Origin: Chalciporus piperatus
Taxonomy: Eukaryota; Basidiomycota; Agaricomycetes; Boletales; Boletaceae
Length of the DNA stretch: 22,390 bases
Direction of reading: 5' to 3'
Assembly (NCBI GenBank): GCA_038093975.1
Contig: JBBPTG010000345.1
Coordinates: forward strand, 1-22,390
The position numbers and the translations under genes are program-made. The notes under the pieces are model-generated. The model did not search any database and was not told the origin of the DNA. It saw only the letters and a list, made by a program, of their open reading frames with translations. Positions 1 to 9,450 of this stretch are shown in pieces (positions within the stretch are counted from its first letter, which is position 1; each line of letters begins with the position of its first letter).

Positions 1-1
1 A

Positions 2-409
2 TTCAAGGAAGCCCTCCTTAGCGCGGACGCACTTGATGAAACCGAGGTGGCATTCTGGGATGGCACCCCACCTTATTCCCAGCCTGAGCCACCCGACACA
101 TTGCGGGAAACCGAGTTCACCAAGAACCTAGTTGAGGTTATGTTGGGCAGGAAGATGCGTCAGGAGAACTTGGTCAGACAGGGTCGCGCAAGCCGGCATG
201 CGGCAGGAAAAACACAGCTCATAACAGAGCTTCGTACAGCAGCGATGGAGGCATACGAAGAGTGGGTCAAGCTGGAAACTCAGATCGGATCGTGTAGTTT
301 GCGTCGACACAAGGAGATGGCAGAGTGCCTCTTGCAGTGGCGAGCACGCACTGTATCATTGTATCTCAGTGAGGCGAAGAGGCTAACGAATGGAGAAAAT
401 CCATATTAA
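2..409 (+). CDS. Unknown protein, 3' end of a gene entering from the left edge
   Basis: The frame is open from base 2 and ends with TAA at 407-409, giving at least 135 residues of a C-terminal part. The visible part is hydrophilic and mostly helical in composition. It has a Pro-rich stretch (FWDGTPPYSQPEPP) near the start, followed by charged helices with many Arg, Lys and Glu. No catalytic motif or membrane segment is seen, and I do not recognise the family. Its stop codon lies inside the stop codon of the convergent KDZ transposase gene (both use the TTAA at 406-409). It may therefore be a second gene of the same transposon, but this is inference from position. Codon use looks like real coding sequence and there is no visible intron in this part. 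Confidence 0.6.
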   Translation, partial: FKEALLSADALDETEVAFWDGTPPYSQPEPPDTLRETEFTKNLVEVMLGRKMRQENLVRQGRASRHAAGKTQLITELRTAAMEAYEEWVKLETQIGSCSLRRHKEMAECLLQWRARTVSLYLSEAKRLTNGENPY

Positions 410-3400
410 TTGATGGTCGTTGATAATACAAGGCGATGTAGATATTCGCGGAAGTCTGAGATGTGACCCTCTGTCATAGACGTCACACTAAACCCTCGAA
501 AGGTTGCTGCTACAGTGGCTAATACCCAAATACCGCAGTCGTAGTCATTGGTCTGCACAGGGACAGTCTGCAATGCCTAAGTATTAATGGTTTCAACATT
601 AACATAGAACTTACAGTGAGGGCTTGGGCTGTCCACGGCTGAACGGCTACTTGGACCTCGGGATAGGTGGTGCTTGCGACAGTGAGAAGTCGAGCAATAA
701 GCCGCATGATTTCCTGGGATGGTTATCAGCAACGCCAAGGGGTAGAGGGCAGTACTCACATTCACGTCATTTCGCCAGGGTTTCTCGGCGGCAAGACTGT
801 CAAATAGCCGAAGCTCTTTGCGGGAGAAGTTGGCAACGCACAACACCCAATGCCCAGGTCTATGGATTGGGAGGATCCAAATGTCCTTCGCCCAGAACTT
901 TGTGTGCTTCGTTGCCTTGAAAAGCTCGAGGTCCGTCTTGTAGCGAGCACGGGGAAGATCGTATGTTGAGAACACGGCAAACCGGTGAGGATGGGGTGAG
1001 TGCGTGCGGTGAATGTCCGAGAAGAGAAGCTGGATGCAGCCATTGACACAAACATCGTTGATGCAGGACTTCGGAGAGGCTAACATGGCGATGTCGTCGG
1101 GCTCAATTATGAAACGGGAAAAACCTTCCATCTCTGGAAGTACCGTTCGTGCCACATTCCCGGCGAGCCGGACCTTGCTCTGTGGCGCAGCAGGAGCTGG
1201 GTCAAATGTCAAATCCTGCAAATGTCAGTCATGAGAGTTTGACAGCGTGGCAACGAATTACCGATGGGGTCCTCCAGAGAATCGTTACAGGAATCGTCGG
1301 ACAGTGGTGAGGTTCTTCTTGTTCCGCATCTGGTGTCTCGTCTATTAAGTAATCGAGAACGATCACATCCTCCGTGTCTAGCGTCAGGTCAGCATCCACA
1401 TCGGGGTTGACGACTGCTTGCTCTTCGGTGGAGGCTTCTGGAGCTTCGACGACCACGGGATTGACCCAAATGGGTGATATTTCAGAAGCTCCCTCGGACA
1501 TCCTGATGGCTGATGCCTTGGCTTCTTGTGTGTGAACATCGAATCGGGACAATGGGACCAAGGAACTGGACCAGCGAGGCGGCAGCGATAATAATTGTTC
1601 TCGGCGGTGTTGGAGAAGAAGGGAAAACATTTCATCTGAGGAGAAGTTTAACAACGAATCATAAGAGTCAATTTGGACTCACTGCCAGGAGTGCGGAGGG
1701 CAAGCTCAACCGCTGCTAGCTCGTTACGGTACCATCGACAAAGGTTGTCTGCCTCAACGCCTAATCGCCGCTGTTCCTCGTGGCAGCGATCCCGTTTCAG
1801 CATCGCACGGATGCCGTTACGTACGTCCTTATCGTCCAACCACCGCGGGATTTGACCAATGGAAGGGGAAATCCACACATCTTCCATCAGAGAGTCGTGG
1901 TTGCGAAGATCATTGAGCTTGGTCGGAAGAGGCGAGGGAAGCGGGATGGACCATGCCGGATCATGGAGTTCTGCGAGCTGACTACAATGCAAGTTGTATT
2001 TACGGATGGCGGTCATTAGAGCAGGTTGCCGTTTGGCGATTGCCTTGCGCGTCCGTTGATGGAGTTTTGTTCCTCGAGGCCGTTTATGAGCTTGCTTGGC
2101 TACAGAGACGAAGAAACCTACCAAGCGCTTTCTGAGCCCCACCACTGGCAACAGCTTGGTCTAGCTTGTCCCACTCGAAAAAACTACCTATTGCACGCTT
2201 TCTTATGTTGATCTTGAGGTCGCGGGCCAACAGGAGGGTTCGCACGTATTCCAAATCAATGTCTTTCAGCTCAGGGAACTGATCACCAACGTTGAGGGAC
2301 GCGTAAAGTGCCTCGACTTTGGCCACTAAGCGATCATGAGCATGTTCCAGGCTAGTCAACGCAACTTTTGTGTCGTCGGTGACAGTTTGGTACTTCTCGA
2401 TGGCAGTTTTCGCAGCTTGAATCGCCCGGTCGGTTGTATCCATGTCGGTTTGGAGTGCCAATACCATATCAAGCTCCTTCTTCAGCCGCGTGGGAGCATC
2501 TGATGGCCGTCGGGAGTCGATCATTCGTGACACATCCAATTGGGAAATTACTTACGAGCTCGAATTGAAAGCTGTGCTTCTCTTTGAGAAGCCCATTGAC
2601 GTCAGAGTTCCTCGAGGGGAATATTGCAGTCATCAAGGCTATTCTCGGCGACTCTGCCTTGGTCTTGGACCCCTCGCCGAAGGCGGCGCTTGAGCCAGTC
2701 TCCGAGATCCATCCGCATCTCAGCACCGACAGCTGCCGCTTGTCGATCTATGAGCCAGATGCGGCGCTGGCGCTGTAAAGGTGTAAGCGCCAAACCGACC
2801 CAGCAATCACGAAATGTCACACCGAGGAGGACCGCTCAAGCCCGATCAGCTTGATCATCCGGGACCAAAGGCGCTCGGTGCCTTCACCGTCCGAGAGCCC
2901 CAGGCCTTCTGTGATGCGTGGGTTGTAGACGAGCTGGCAAGCCCATTCATGACCATAGGCGTGCATGGCCGTCGTAGCAAAGCGCAGCCGAGTCACGAGG
3001 TTTGAGGGTAGAATGTCATACTGGAGCAGCGGGGTTAATGATACATACGGAAGCCTCAGAGATGCTCACCAATTCAAGTGTCCGATCCAATGTACACCCG
3101 ACATCGTATAGAACAACGACGTTGGCGCTCGCTGGCAATAGCGATAAGAGGCGTTCAATGAGCGCTAGCGCATACTTCTGCTGCTCGCCGGGAGAGTCGA
3201 TGTTAGCGAAGAACAGTGGTATGTCGTGCCGACAAATGAGAGCCATCAATCCTGTGTCATCGAAGCTTTCCATTGACGTCTTCTGCTTCTTGCCATCAGC
3301 TGCTTCGTAGGATGATTCGCAGGAGTCAAGCGCCTCGTCAGGCACCTTGGGTTTGCGTGCGTTGGGCGGCGTCTTCCGTTGTACCTGAATGCGAGAACCC

Positions 3401-4731
3401 ATCGCGTCCACTTCTGCCTTGGGGAGAAAATACGCCGGGTCATAAAAGGAAGGTGAGTCACCTGCAGATCGGCGGTGTCTATGGTGGAAATTTCCATCTG
3501 TGGCGACGTGTATATCGCCGCCTTCGGCAAGAGGTCTACCAAAAGCTGTGCCTCCAAAACATGCGGGACATCGTTGGATAAGGATTTGGCTACAGTTGCC
3601 TGGACCGGGGTGTGTGTGAACCGATGGCATATGAGCAGAAGAAGTCGCTGTGGATGCCCGTTGAGGATTGGAAGGGGCTAGAGAGGACGGATTGTGTATG
3701 GGTCCAGAAGGTTGTGAAGCCTGGATCTTATTGCGAGATCGTTGAAGCGTGGCTTCCAAGTGCTGCTCCACTTCAACCAAGAGGATGTCATACCATTGCA
3801 CGGCAAATCCAAGACCACGGCGGAATGGTTCTTGAATCATCTCGCTCTGTGAACTAGTGACAAAAATTGACGACCAAAGAGATCGACAACTTACGTCCTT
3901 GTTCACCATTCGAAATCCTCGGCGAATGTAGTGATTATGTAACGCGCCAGCAAGCGCGTGAACGGCGTCGCAAGACCGTTCGAAAAGGGCACGGTAAAAG
4001 GCCAGTAAGTCTATAGAAACGGCCATACGAGGTTGGGATGGTGCGGTGGGGAAGAGACCGAAATGGACGAGTACTTGAGCAAGGGTGGTGCATTGACAGC
4101 TCAGAACATTAATGGTAACGAAATCTTTGGTTGGTTAGCATAAGGTTCATTAGGGGGATCGTGACTCACGATCAAAGAAGAGGCATAGGATACTTAGCGA
4201 CTTTGGGGCGCAGTCACCGCGGTAGCAGAGGGAGATTGAGAGCGGGGTGGTTGGGAGGGGCTTGCCTAGCGTTCTGGAGATGTAGTGAAGCAGTGGAGCG
4301 ACCATCGTTGGAATAAGGGACTTCCAGGTGTGATATAAACGCTGGGCTGCTTGATCTGGAAGAATGCGGCGTTGAGAATGGACAGTTGGCTGCTCAGCGT
4401 CGGTGTCATTTCCGGCGTCGTTGTCGCAAGCATCGTGCGGGATGAAATCCTGATCGGCTTGCTCGAAGTCTTGGTCGTCATTGAGTGGCTCTAGGGCCTC
4501 GTCTTCGGGACGAGAATCAAAGACATTTGAATGATCATTCTCAGGGGAGGGTGGACGTTTTGCAAGGAGCTTTTCCAGCCTTTCAGTGAGTCGACGACGT
4601 TTGACAGCTTGGCCAGCGATATGAGCGAAGCCTTGGGTCTTCCGCTTGTCTCGGGGGCGGGTTGGACTTTGGAAGTGGACTCCAAGGCCGTTCGTCACAG
4701 GCTGTGAGGCGCGTGTGGGCAGGGGAGGCAT
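406..4731 (-). CDS. KDZ transposase fused to a Ulp1-type (C48) cysteine protease, interrupted by one in-frame stop
   Basis: Eleven exons fit one frame: 4731-4170, 4124-3895, 3846-3070, 3020-2823, 2772-2556, 2499-2122, 2072-1683, 1635-1262, 1215-760, 713-615, 567-406 (1281 codons; all GT-AG introns of 45-56 nt). From the N-terminus: a basic stretch ([16 protein letters not shown]); a Cys cluster (CYRGDC to CQC) like the CxC modules of KDZ proteins; the transposase core with VATDGNF (Asp about 381), [15 protein letters not shown] (Asp about 512) and [13 protein letters not shown] (Glu about 569); a helical, probably coiled-coil region (about 640-920); and a Ulp1 domain with GHWVLC (His about 1164), RLFDSL (Asp about 1181), VPVQTN (Gln about 1232) and YDCGIWV (Cys about 1238). 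KDZ (Kyakuja-Dileera-Zisupton) is a DNA-transposase superfamily common in basidiomycetes; the protease part would act on SUMO-like proteins. TGA at 2604-2602 (codon 646) falls between the two catalytic parts. The start at 4731 was chosen because an in-frame upstream ATG at 4929 adds atypical hydrophobic sequence. Confidence 0.85.
2602..2604 (-). other. In-frame TGA separating transposase and protease parts
   Basis: Exon 5 of the KDZ gene reads GAG GAA CTC TGA CGT CAA TGG, and the frame is open on both sides. A change from CGA (Arg) by C to T at a CpG would explain it. A product ending here (645 aa) would keep the Cys cluster and all three proposed transposase acidic residues but lose the whole Ulp1 protease. 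Confidence 0.85.
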
Positions 4732-4868
4732 GTTGCGGTAATGCTCGAAGGGTGGAAATGAGGAGAAAAAAAGGGAAAAAAAACATAGGTGAGAACCTAG
4801 CACACCTGCTTCCAATTGCACCAGCAAGGCCACAATAATCGTGCCAACGATGAAGGTCGAGTGTGACG

Positions 4869-4933
4869 CAAACGGCGCTCGAATGGGGCGCAAACGGAGC
4901 CAGGAGGATTCCACCAGGTGGGCAAACAAACGG
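4869..4933. repeat. Three direct copies of CAAACGG upstream of the KDZ gene
   Basis: CAAACGG occurs at 4869-4875, 4891-4897 and 4927-4933, all in the same orientation, within 65 bp and about 140 bp upstream of the chosen transposase start. The first two copies sit in similar contexts (ACGCAAACGGCGC and GCGCAAACGGAGC). Short subterminal repeats of this kind often serve as transposase binding sites; that role here is inference. Confidence 0.5.
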
Positions 4934-4944
4934 TTGCATTGCTA

Positions 4945-4988
4945 ACGAGGCCCGCATGAGGCTCGCATGAGGCCCGCACGAGGCCCGC
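4945..4988. repeat. Four tandem 11-bp units (AYGAGGCYCGC)
   Basis: Four head-to-tail units ACGAGGCCCGC, ATGAGGCTCGC, ATGAGGCCCGC and ACGAGGCCCGC run without gaps, followed by a partial unit. They are GC-rich and lie between the KDZ gene and the LTR. They may be part of the transposon end or its promoter. There are no spacers, so this is not a CRISPR array. Confidence 0.8.
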
Positions 4989-5073
4989 AGAGGCCGAGGT
5001 GGAATTTGAGGTCGCGAGGCCACCACGAAGCCGGGTCATTGAGATGTAATCCTGCCTACAAAGGAAACCGGTC

Positions 5074-5673
5074 TGTGAGACCACTATTGGTGCCGAAAAG
5101 TGCTGCCTGAGGTGGGGGCCCCAACGAGAGGTGTCGAGGCGAGGTCGTTGGGAAATGGTGGAGGTCTACAGCGAAGGTAGCCTTCAGGGGTAACTTAGAC
5201 CTTTTGTTACGCTTGTACCGGGTAGGTCAAAGCGTAGACACAAAAGCCTAGTCAAAGACAAGGGTTTCAAGGTAGCCTAACGATGGGATGTCCATGTTAA
5301 GGCCTAGCGTCCGTTCAAGAGTGGGACGGTGACTCTCAGAGGGTTCAAGGAAGCGGGGAATGACCAAGCTAGATTGCGTAGGTCTAAGTTAGGGTTACAG
5401 GAGGAAACTCGAGGGTTTATATAAGTGAAGAAACGAGTTAAGGGCAGGCATAGAACAAGTCAGAATACGTAAGAACAAGTCATGACGAATAAGAATGAGT
5501 CATGCTCGGTAAGCATACGAGTCAGAGATGACGAAGCGTGGAAGGTGAAAGAACATTAAAGAATGTTCGCTGACTAAAGTAAGGTAAGAAATGGGAGGCC
5601 TAGGCAGGACTCGAACCAGCGACTAGGACTTAGTACAAGGTAATAGGGAAGGAAAGAATGAGTGATCGTAACA
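5074..5673 (+). mobile_element. Probable solo LTR of an LTR retrotransposon (600 bp)
   Basis: The segment starts TGTGAGACC and ends GATCGTAACA, so it has the TG...CA ends typical of LTRs. It is flanked by CGGTC (5069-5073) and CCGTC (5674-5678), a 5-bp target duplication with one mismatch. Inside are a TATA-like box (TATATAAG, 5418-5425), short repeated AAGTCA/GAGTCATG motifs (about 5457-5525), and near the 3' end a pol III B-box-like GGTTCGAGTCC on the minus strand (5617-5607). I recall similar tRNA-like 3' ends in basidiomycete Gypsy LTRs, but no internal gag/pol sequence or second LTR is present here. The insertion lies about 340 bp upstream of the KDZ gene start. Confidence 0.55.
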
Positions 5674-5875
5674 CCGTCATTAAGCTTTAGTACTCAGCAT
5701 ATCCTTCGCATAGGCTTAGTGTTGCCTAAAGTCCCCGCTGTGTTGTGAGAGATCATAACAATCAAGTATTTCCTCTGGGTGATACCATACGCTACGCACG
5801 GGTGAAACTCCAGTATCCTCAACGTGCAAGCAGGGGTTGACTTTGTCAATTGCCTCCTTGCAAGAGCGTTCCACC

Positions 5876-5896
5876 AAAAAAAAAAAAAAAAAAAAA
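5876..5896 (+). repeat. A21 homopolymer tract
   Basis: Twenty-one uninterrupted A residues follow TTCCACC and are followed a few bases later by the dispersed repeat copy at 5901. It could be the poly(A) tail of a retroposed sequence lying to the left, but no source gene is recognised. Confidence 0.85.
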
Positions 5897-5900
5897 TAAT

Positions 5901-6020
5901 ATTGATTGTTATTGTCCATGGTCGTACGATTGGATGGTCCGTCACGAAAGATCGGGCCAGTCTGAATTGTTCTGCTCTATTATGTAATCCCTTTTTTTTC
6001 TTTGTTCGGATCGCGTAGAG
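5901..6020 (+). repeat. Dispersed repeat, copy 1 (SINE- or MITE-like)
   Basis: Block 1 (5901-5958) matches 13252-13309 without gaps at 53 of 58 positions, and four of the five differences are transitions. Block 2 (about 5992-6020, T-rich followed by ATCGCGTAGAG) matches 13412-13442. The blocks are separated by 33 nt here and by 102 nt in copy 2. The core GTCCATGGTCGTACGATTGG is identical in both. GGTCC and GGGCC/GGACC within block 1 can pair in both copies. Whether it is pol III derived is uncertain. Confidence 0.75.
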
Positions 6021-6263
6021 GTTGATCCGAAATTTTCACTGCATCGATTCAGCTGTATAGCCAACGACTTTTCTAATCCTTAAAAAATGTGATGTAACAG
6101 AGTCACTCACTGACCTAGTGGTGTTGTGGGCTCAGCCTGGAGCTCTCGAAGAGTACAACGCGGGCAAAAGCCAAGGCGGTCGAGGTCGCGATCGAGTCTA
6201 TCGAGCAATACGATATGTGCAGAAGAATGCATTCAATGAAAATACAACAGTCGCAGACAATGC

Positions 6264-9255
6264 TCACTGCTGTACAGTCAACTTCCCGCCCCATCGACAG
6301 ATGGCCAAACCATCCAAGTACACTAAGCATACACACCCAGTCCCACAACCGGTTCCGAACCTCGATCGCTTGTTGATTCTCTCTTCAAGTTCAAGTAGCG
6401 TGGCTCGCTGGACCTTCCGAACCGCACTTGATTCTCGATCTTGTCGAGCGACTTGATGATCTTTTTTTTTGGCATCAGGAGTTTGTCGTTTGTATAAGTC
6501 CCGCAGGATGCGTGTGACTTCGTCAGGTCGGGATTGGAGAAATGGATACGTCGTTGCATCGAAACCGAATGCATGGATACGCATGCACATATCCTTGCCC
6601 TTCGCAGAGTCTACGCCGGCCCAGAGTGCAGTCTTGTTGACGCCGAGGTCTACCAATATTGCGATGTAGGGAAGACCACGGTAGTTGGGAGCAATGCTCG
6701 AATGGTCTCAGGAGATGGTGAGCAGAGAATCGTGCTGTGAAGTGCTTCGAGCCTTGTCCGAAATAAAGATTTGCGACATGCCAGCTCGGTCGCCATCCTT
6801 TTCAGGTTTGAAGTACATCGGGATAACCTTGTCGATCAAAGGCTGGTCGTCAGAGCATTGGATAGCGCTTGTTCGTTCCCAGTGGCACAACGTCCATTTG
6901 TCGATGCTATACACGAAGGGTTGGATCCAGGAAGAAATTGAGCATACGACTTACAGCAGTTGGTCCAGATCCCCTTTGCTTTGTCTGATGTCGAAATCCA
7001 TAGATATCCAGTGGGAGAAATTGACATGGGCATTCCGAAACTCATTCCGAGCTTGCGGTACCACCTTCCAGACCTCCGACCCGAAAACGAACTCGAGGAA
7101 ATCAACGACCGGGATCATTTGACAATCCGGAAGCACTTGATTTATGGATTTGGGAGAGGGGACATGCATCACCTCGCGAACAAAAAAATCCTTCGCGAGA
7201 AGCCAGACAAAACGGCTGGCTAGCTCCCCACTCTGACCGATCTCGACCAGCCCAGAATTGACAATGTCCTCTAGGTGGCCCAAAGCGGAAAGCAGACCGC
7301 CCTTCGTGTGCAACAAAGAGGCGGCAGCGCATGATAGAATGGGCTCGGAAGGGTAGTAGGTGGAGTAGATCCAGATTTGATCCTCGGTGGTCTTGATACA
7401 CACACAGAGATGACTTGCCACCGAATTCTCGACGAGATGAATAGCATGGCAGTGACCAAAAGCGATGTCGAGACCGAATCTTTGAGCAAGCACCGCGAAT
7501 GCTTGATCTCTGACACCGAGATTGGGTTCCAAAGTTCCATACAACTTGTTCCTGGCGAGCTTGAGGAGCTGGTCGAGTGTGTGACCACACTCCCCGCTGG
7601 TCAGTGAGACCCATCTGTGAAACAGTTAGTGGAGACAGAAGCACGAAACCGGAAATAAGCATACAACGGACGGCCATATTGAAGGATACGCTCCACCTTC
7701 GCAACTTCACCAGGTGGAACGTTGCCGAACACCGGAGCATTCTGGTCCCATCCAAGCTGTGTAAATGGCGGGAAAAGTAGTTGTCCGTCGTGAGAGACCC
7801 TTGCTGAGTTGACTTGGATCATTTTAATTAGTAAGACAGTCAACAATCATGATGTCACGTACATAGAGCTTGACTCGGAGGAGATGCGAAGTATACAACC
7901 TTCGAGGTCGTCGAAGCAAACACCACCTAAACTGCAGCTTTGTTGCGCTCCGAATATGCTTTGATAATCCGGAGTAACACAGTTGCTGGGAGGTATGATC
8001 ACGACCCCTTTTCATGCAATACATGAGCCTCGTCTAGAGCAATCACCACCCTAGGTTCATTCCCCTTGGCCTGCGGGAAGGCCTTAGTATTGACCATCTC
8101 TTCATAGTACTTGTTCACGATCCTGCTTCCTCCAGCCAAATCCGGAATTTGTTTTTTGACCTATAGATAAGTTAATATGGAAACGAATATCGTAAATTTA
8201 TCGTGCTCACGCTGGCGAACTCGCTCTTCAGAGCCACAAAAAACGAGGTACGAACAGGGCTCCCGATTGTACACATGTCTTTGTACCAATCGAGCTTCTT
8301 CTCCAGGAAGGTGCGAAGGACTTTGAAGATGGTTGCGAAAAATGCGAAGCAGTGGATATGATAGTCGTCTTCATTTAACATATCAGAGCGGGTGAGGATA
8401 TTTGCAGGTATAATGTCACGAGGGGGATATCCATGTTCGTCCTGTGGGGATCGAATGTTCATGTATAATACGCATACACCCCTTGTAGCAAGCTGCACAG
8501 AGAATGCATGTTAACTCAATCGTTAAACACGACGACGAGAACTCGCCTGAAGCAGTAGACGTGTCTTTCCGGTACCAGAGCTCTGGACTATAGAGCAAAA
8601 CTTGCCGTAATATGGATCCTCGCCTTTGTGAAACGCCTCGTCATTCCCCTGGAGATACGCGCAGAACGCGTCGACGGCACTGCCTTGATAAGTGGCAGTT
8701 AACGCGTTCCTCAACACATGCACCAGGGATTCCGACATAGGTTCTGTGTATTTCGCGTAAGGACAAACTGAGGCATGTACACGAGAAACCTACCCGCTGC
8801 TGGAGCGCTGACACGGGGGGAACCTGAAGCCTGAAGGATGACTACGGGTGACAGGAGCTCCATTAAAAGACGAACACCCACTACTTTTGATTAACATGCG
8901 TACCAAGTTTGCGAATATCGCGATACGACCCAGCTTTCCAAGCATCCGTGAGCATTGACTGTAGCAAAGGAGAGTCGCGGATGAGTTCGAGTGAAGGACC
9001 AAAATCCCGATATTTGCGATCCAGTCGATCATCGCAAAGAACCACTCCGCAGAGCACTAGTGCCAGCTCGATGATTGCTGGGCTTTGATGCCATTTTAGC
9101 CCATACCCAGCCTGTTTTTGATTCACTACCTCGTCATTCTGACGATGGTCGTCGTCTGTGTAGGAATCGTCTGAATCCACGATGGAAGGAAGTGAAGAAT
9201 CAACATCCATCGAGGTCGGGGCGGATGAAGGACCAGCACTGTCGACGTTCATCAT
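6264..9255 (-). pseudogene. Decayed P-loop NTPase with C-terminal PD-(D/E)XK nuclease-like domain
   Basis: Seven exons restore a single frame of 898 codons: 9255-8904, 8857-8547, 8492-8211, 8160-7863, 7812-7665, 7614-6955, 6906-6264. Motifs: Walker A SSGTGKTR (Lys about 215), Walker B RVVIALDEAH (about 352-361), QLFPPFTQLGW-type and QYGRPLW segments shared with a family expanded in Agaricomycetes, then a C-terminal QCSDDQPLID...IFISDKAR stretch resembling a restriction-endonuclease fold (Asp about 709, Lys about 735). Related architectures are known among Crinkler-type and transposon-derived proteins; the exact function is not established. Four in-frame stops break it: TAG 8792-8790 (codon 140), TGA 8001-7999 (369), TAG 7929-7927 (393), TGA 6710-6708 (750). 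No frameshift is needed. The first stop might instead be part of an unrecognised intron. The third intron-exon junction uses a GC donor at 8546. Confidence 0.8.
8493..8546 (-). other. GC-AG intron in the P-loop pseudogene
   Basis: The exon carrying the Walker A motif ends CTTCAG and is followed by GCGAGT instead of GT. The next exon begins after TGTGCAG with CTTGCTACAAGG, in phase 0 and with the expected LATRGVCVLYMN sequence. This is either a genuine GC-AG intron or a GT donor mutated during decay of the gene. Confidence 0.6.
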
Positions 9256-9450
9256 GGAGGTTTGGTGATGAAGACAAGGTGAGTGCGTCGCAACCCCTTT
9301 ATGTTGACCAGCCGTTTCAAACCCCGCTGAAGTGGGAGCAACAGCTGGCCACCGTAGTCTAGATGATGATCTCTCCTAGTACTTACATTCATTTCTCGAC
9401 CGTCGAAGGTCGAGAAACGAGTGTAAGTACTAGGAGATTAGTAAACAGAA
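9256..9450. other. Spacer with foldback element between two minus-strand genes
   Basis: This 195-bp spacer separates the 5' end of the P-loop pseudogene from the 3' end of the gamma-tubulin-complex fragment. It holds the inverted repeat at 9372-9437. Otherwise I see no gene or clear TATA box. Confidence 0.5.
9372..9437. repeat. Near-perfect 30-bp inverted repeat with 6-nt loop
   Basis: The left arm (9372-9401) starts TCTCCTAGTACTTACA and the right arm (9408-9437) is its reverse complement except at 2 of 30 positions; the loop is GTCGAA. Transcribed in either direction it would fold into a strong hairpin. It lies 13 bp beyond the stop codon of the gamma-tubulin-complex fragment, so it could be in a 3' UTR. 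It could also be a small palindromic MITE. Confidence 0.85.

Larger units (their letters stand above)
1..4990 (-). mobile_element. KDZ-type DNA transposon, left end outside the window
   Basis: The element is inferred from the KDZ transposase gene, the convergent gene that interlocks with its stop codon, and short direct repeats in the 260 bp upstream of the transposase start. Terminal inverted repeats and target duplications could not be identified because one end lies outside the window. The right limit given is only an estimate, set after the tandem repeat at 4945-4988 and before the LTR that begins at 5074. Confidence 0.45.
5674..6263. other. Gene-free stretch with poly(A) tract and dispersed repeat
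   Basis: No convincing coding sequence is present. The stretch holds an A21 tract (5876-5896), a copy of a dispersed repeat directly after it, and T-rich segments. Short open frames here are poly-Phe or poly-Lys translations of the homopolymer and are not genes. The decayed P-loop gene ends (3' side) at 6264. Confidence 0.6.

Noticed and set aside
4732..4929. N-terminal extension of the KDZ protein from ATG 4929
   Set aside because: The extension is hydrophobic and Phe-rich, unlike the charged start of such transposases, and the ATG at 4731 gives a normal beginning.
4945..4988. CRISPR-like short repeats
   Set aside because: The units are contiguous 11-mers without spacers in a eukaryotic genome; this is a simple tandem repeat.
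2..5000. Viral origin of the Ulp1 protease region
   Set aside because: The protease is in one frame and splice-linked with the KDZ transposase; no viral capsid, polymerase or packaging sequence is present.
5607..5617. tRNA gene suggested by GGTTCGAGTCC on the minus strand
   Set aside because: No matching acceptor stem, anticodon arm or A-box at the right distance; it lies inside the LTR and is better read as part of it.
5694..6018. Open frames with poly-Phe or poly-Lys
   Set aside because: They are translations of the A21 tract and have no coding character.
7102..7755. 217-codon minus-strand open frame
   Set aside because: It overlaps the P-loop gene in another frame; the correct frame carries the family motifs across the intron at 7615-7664.
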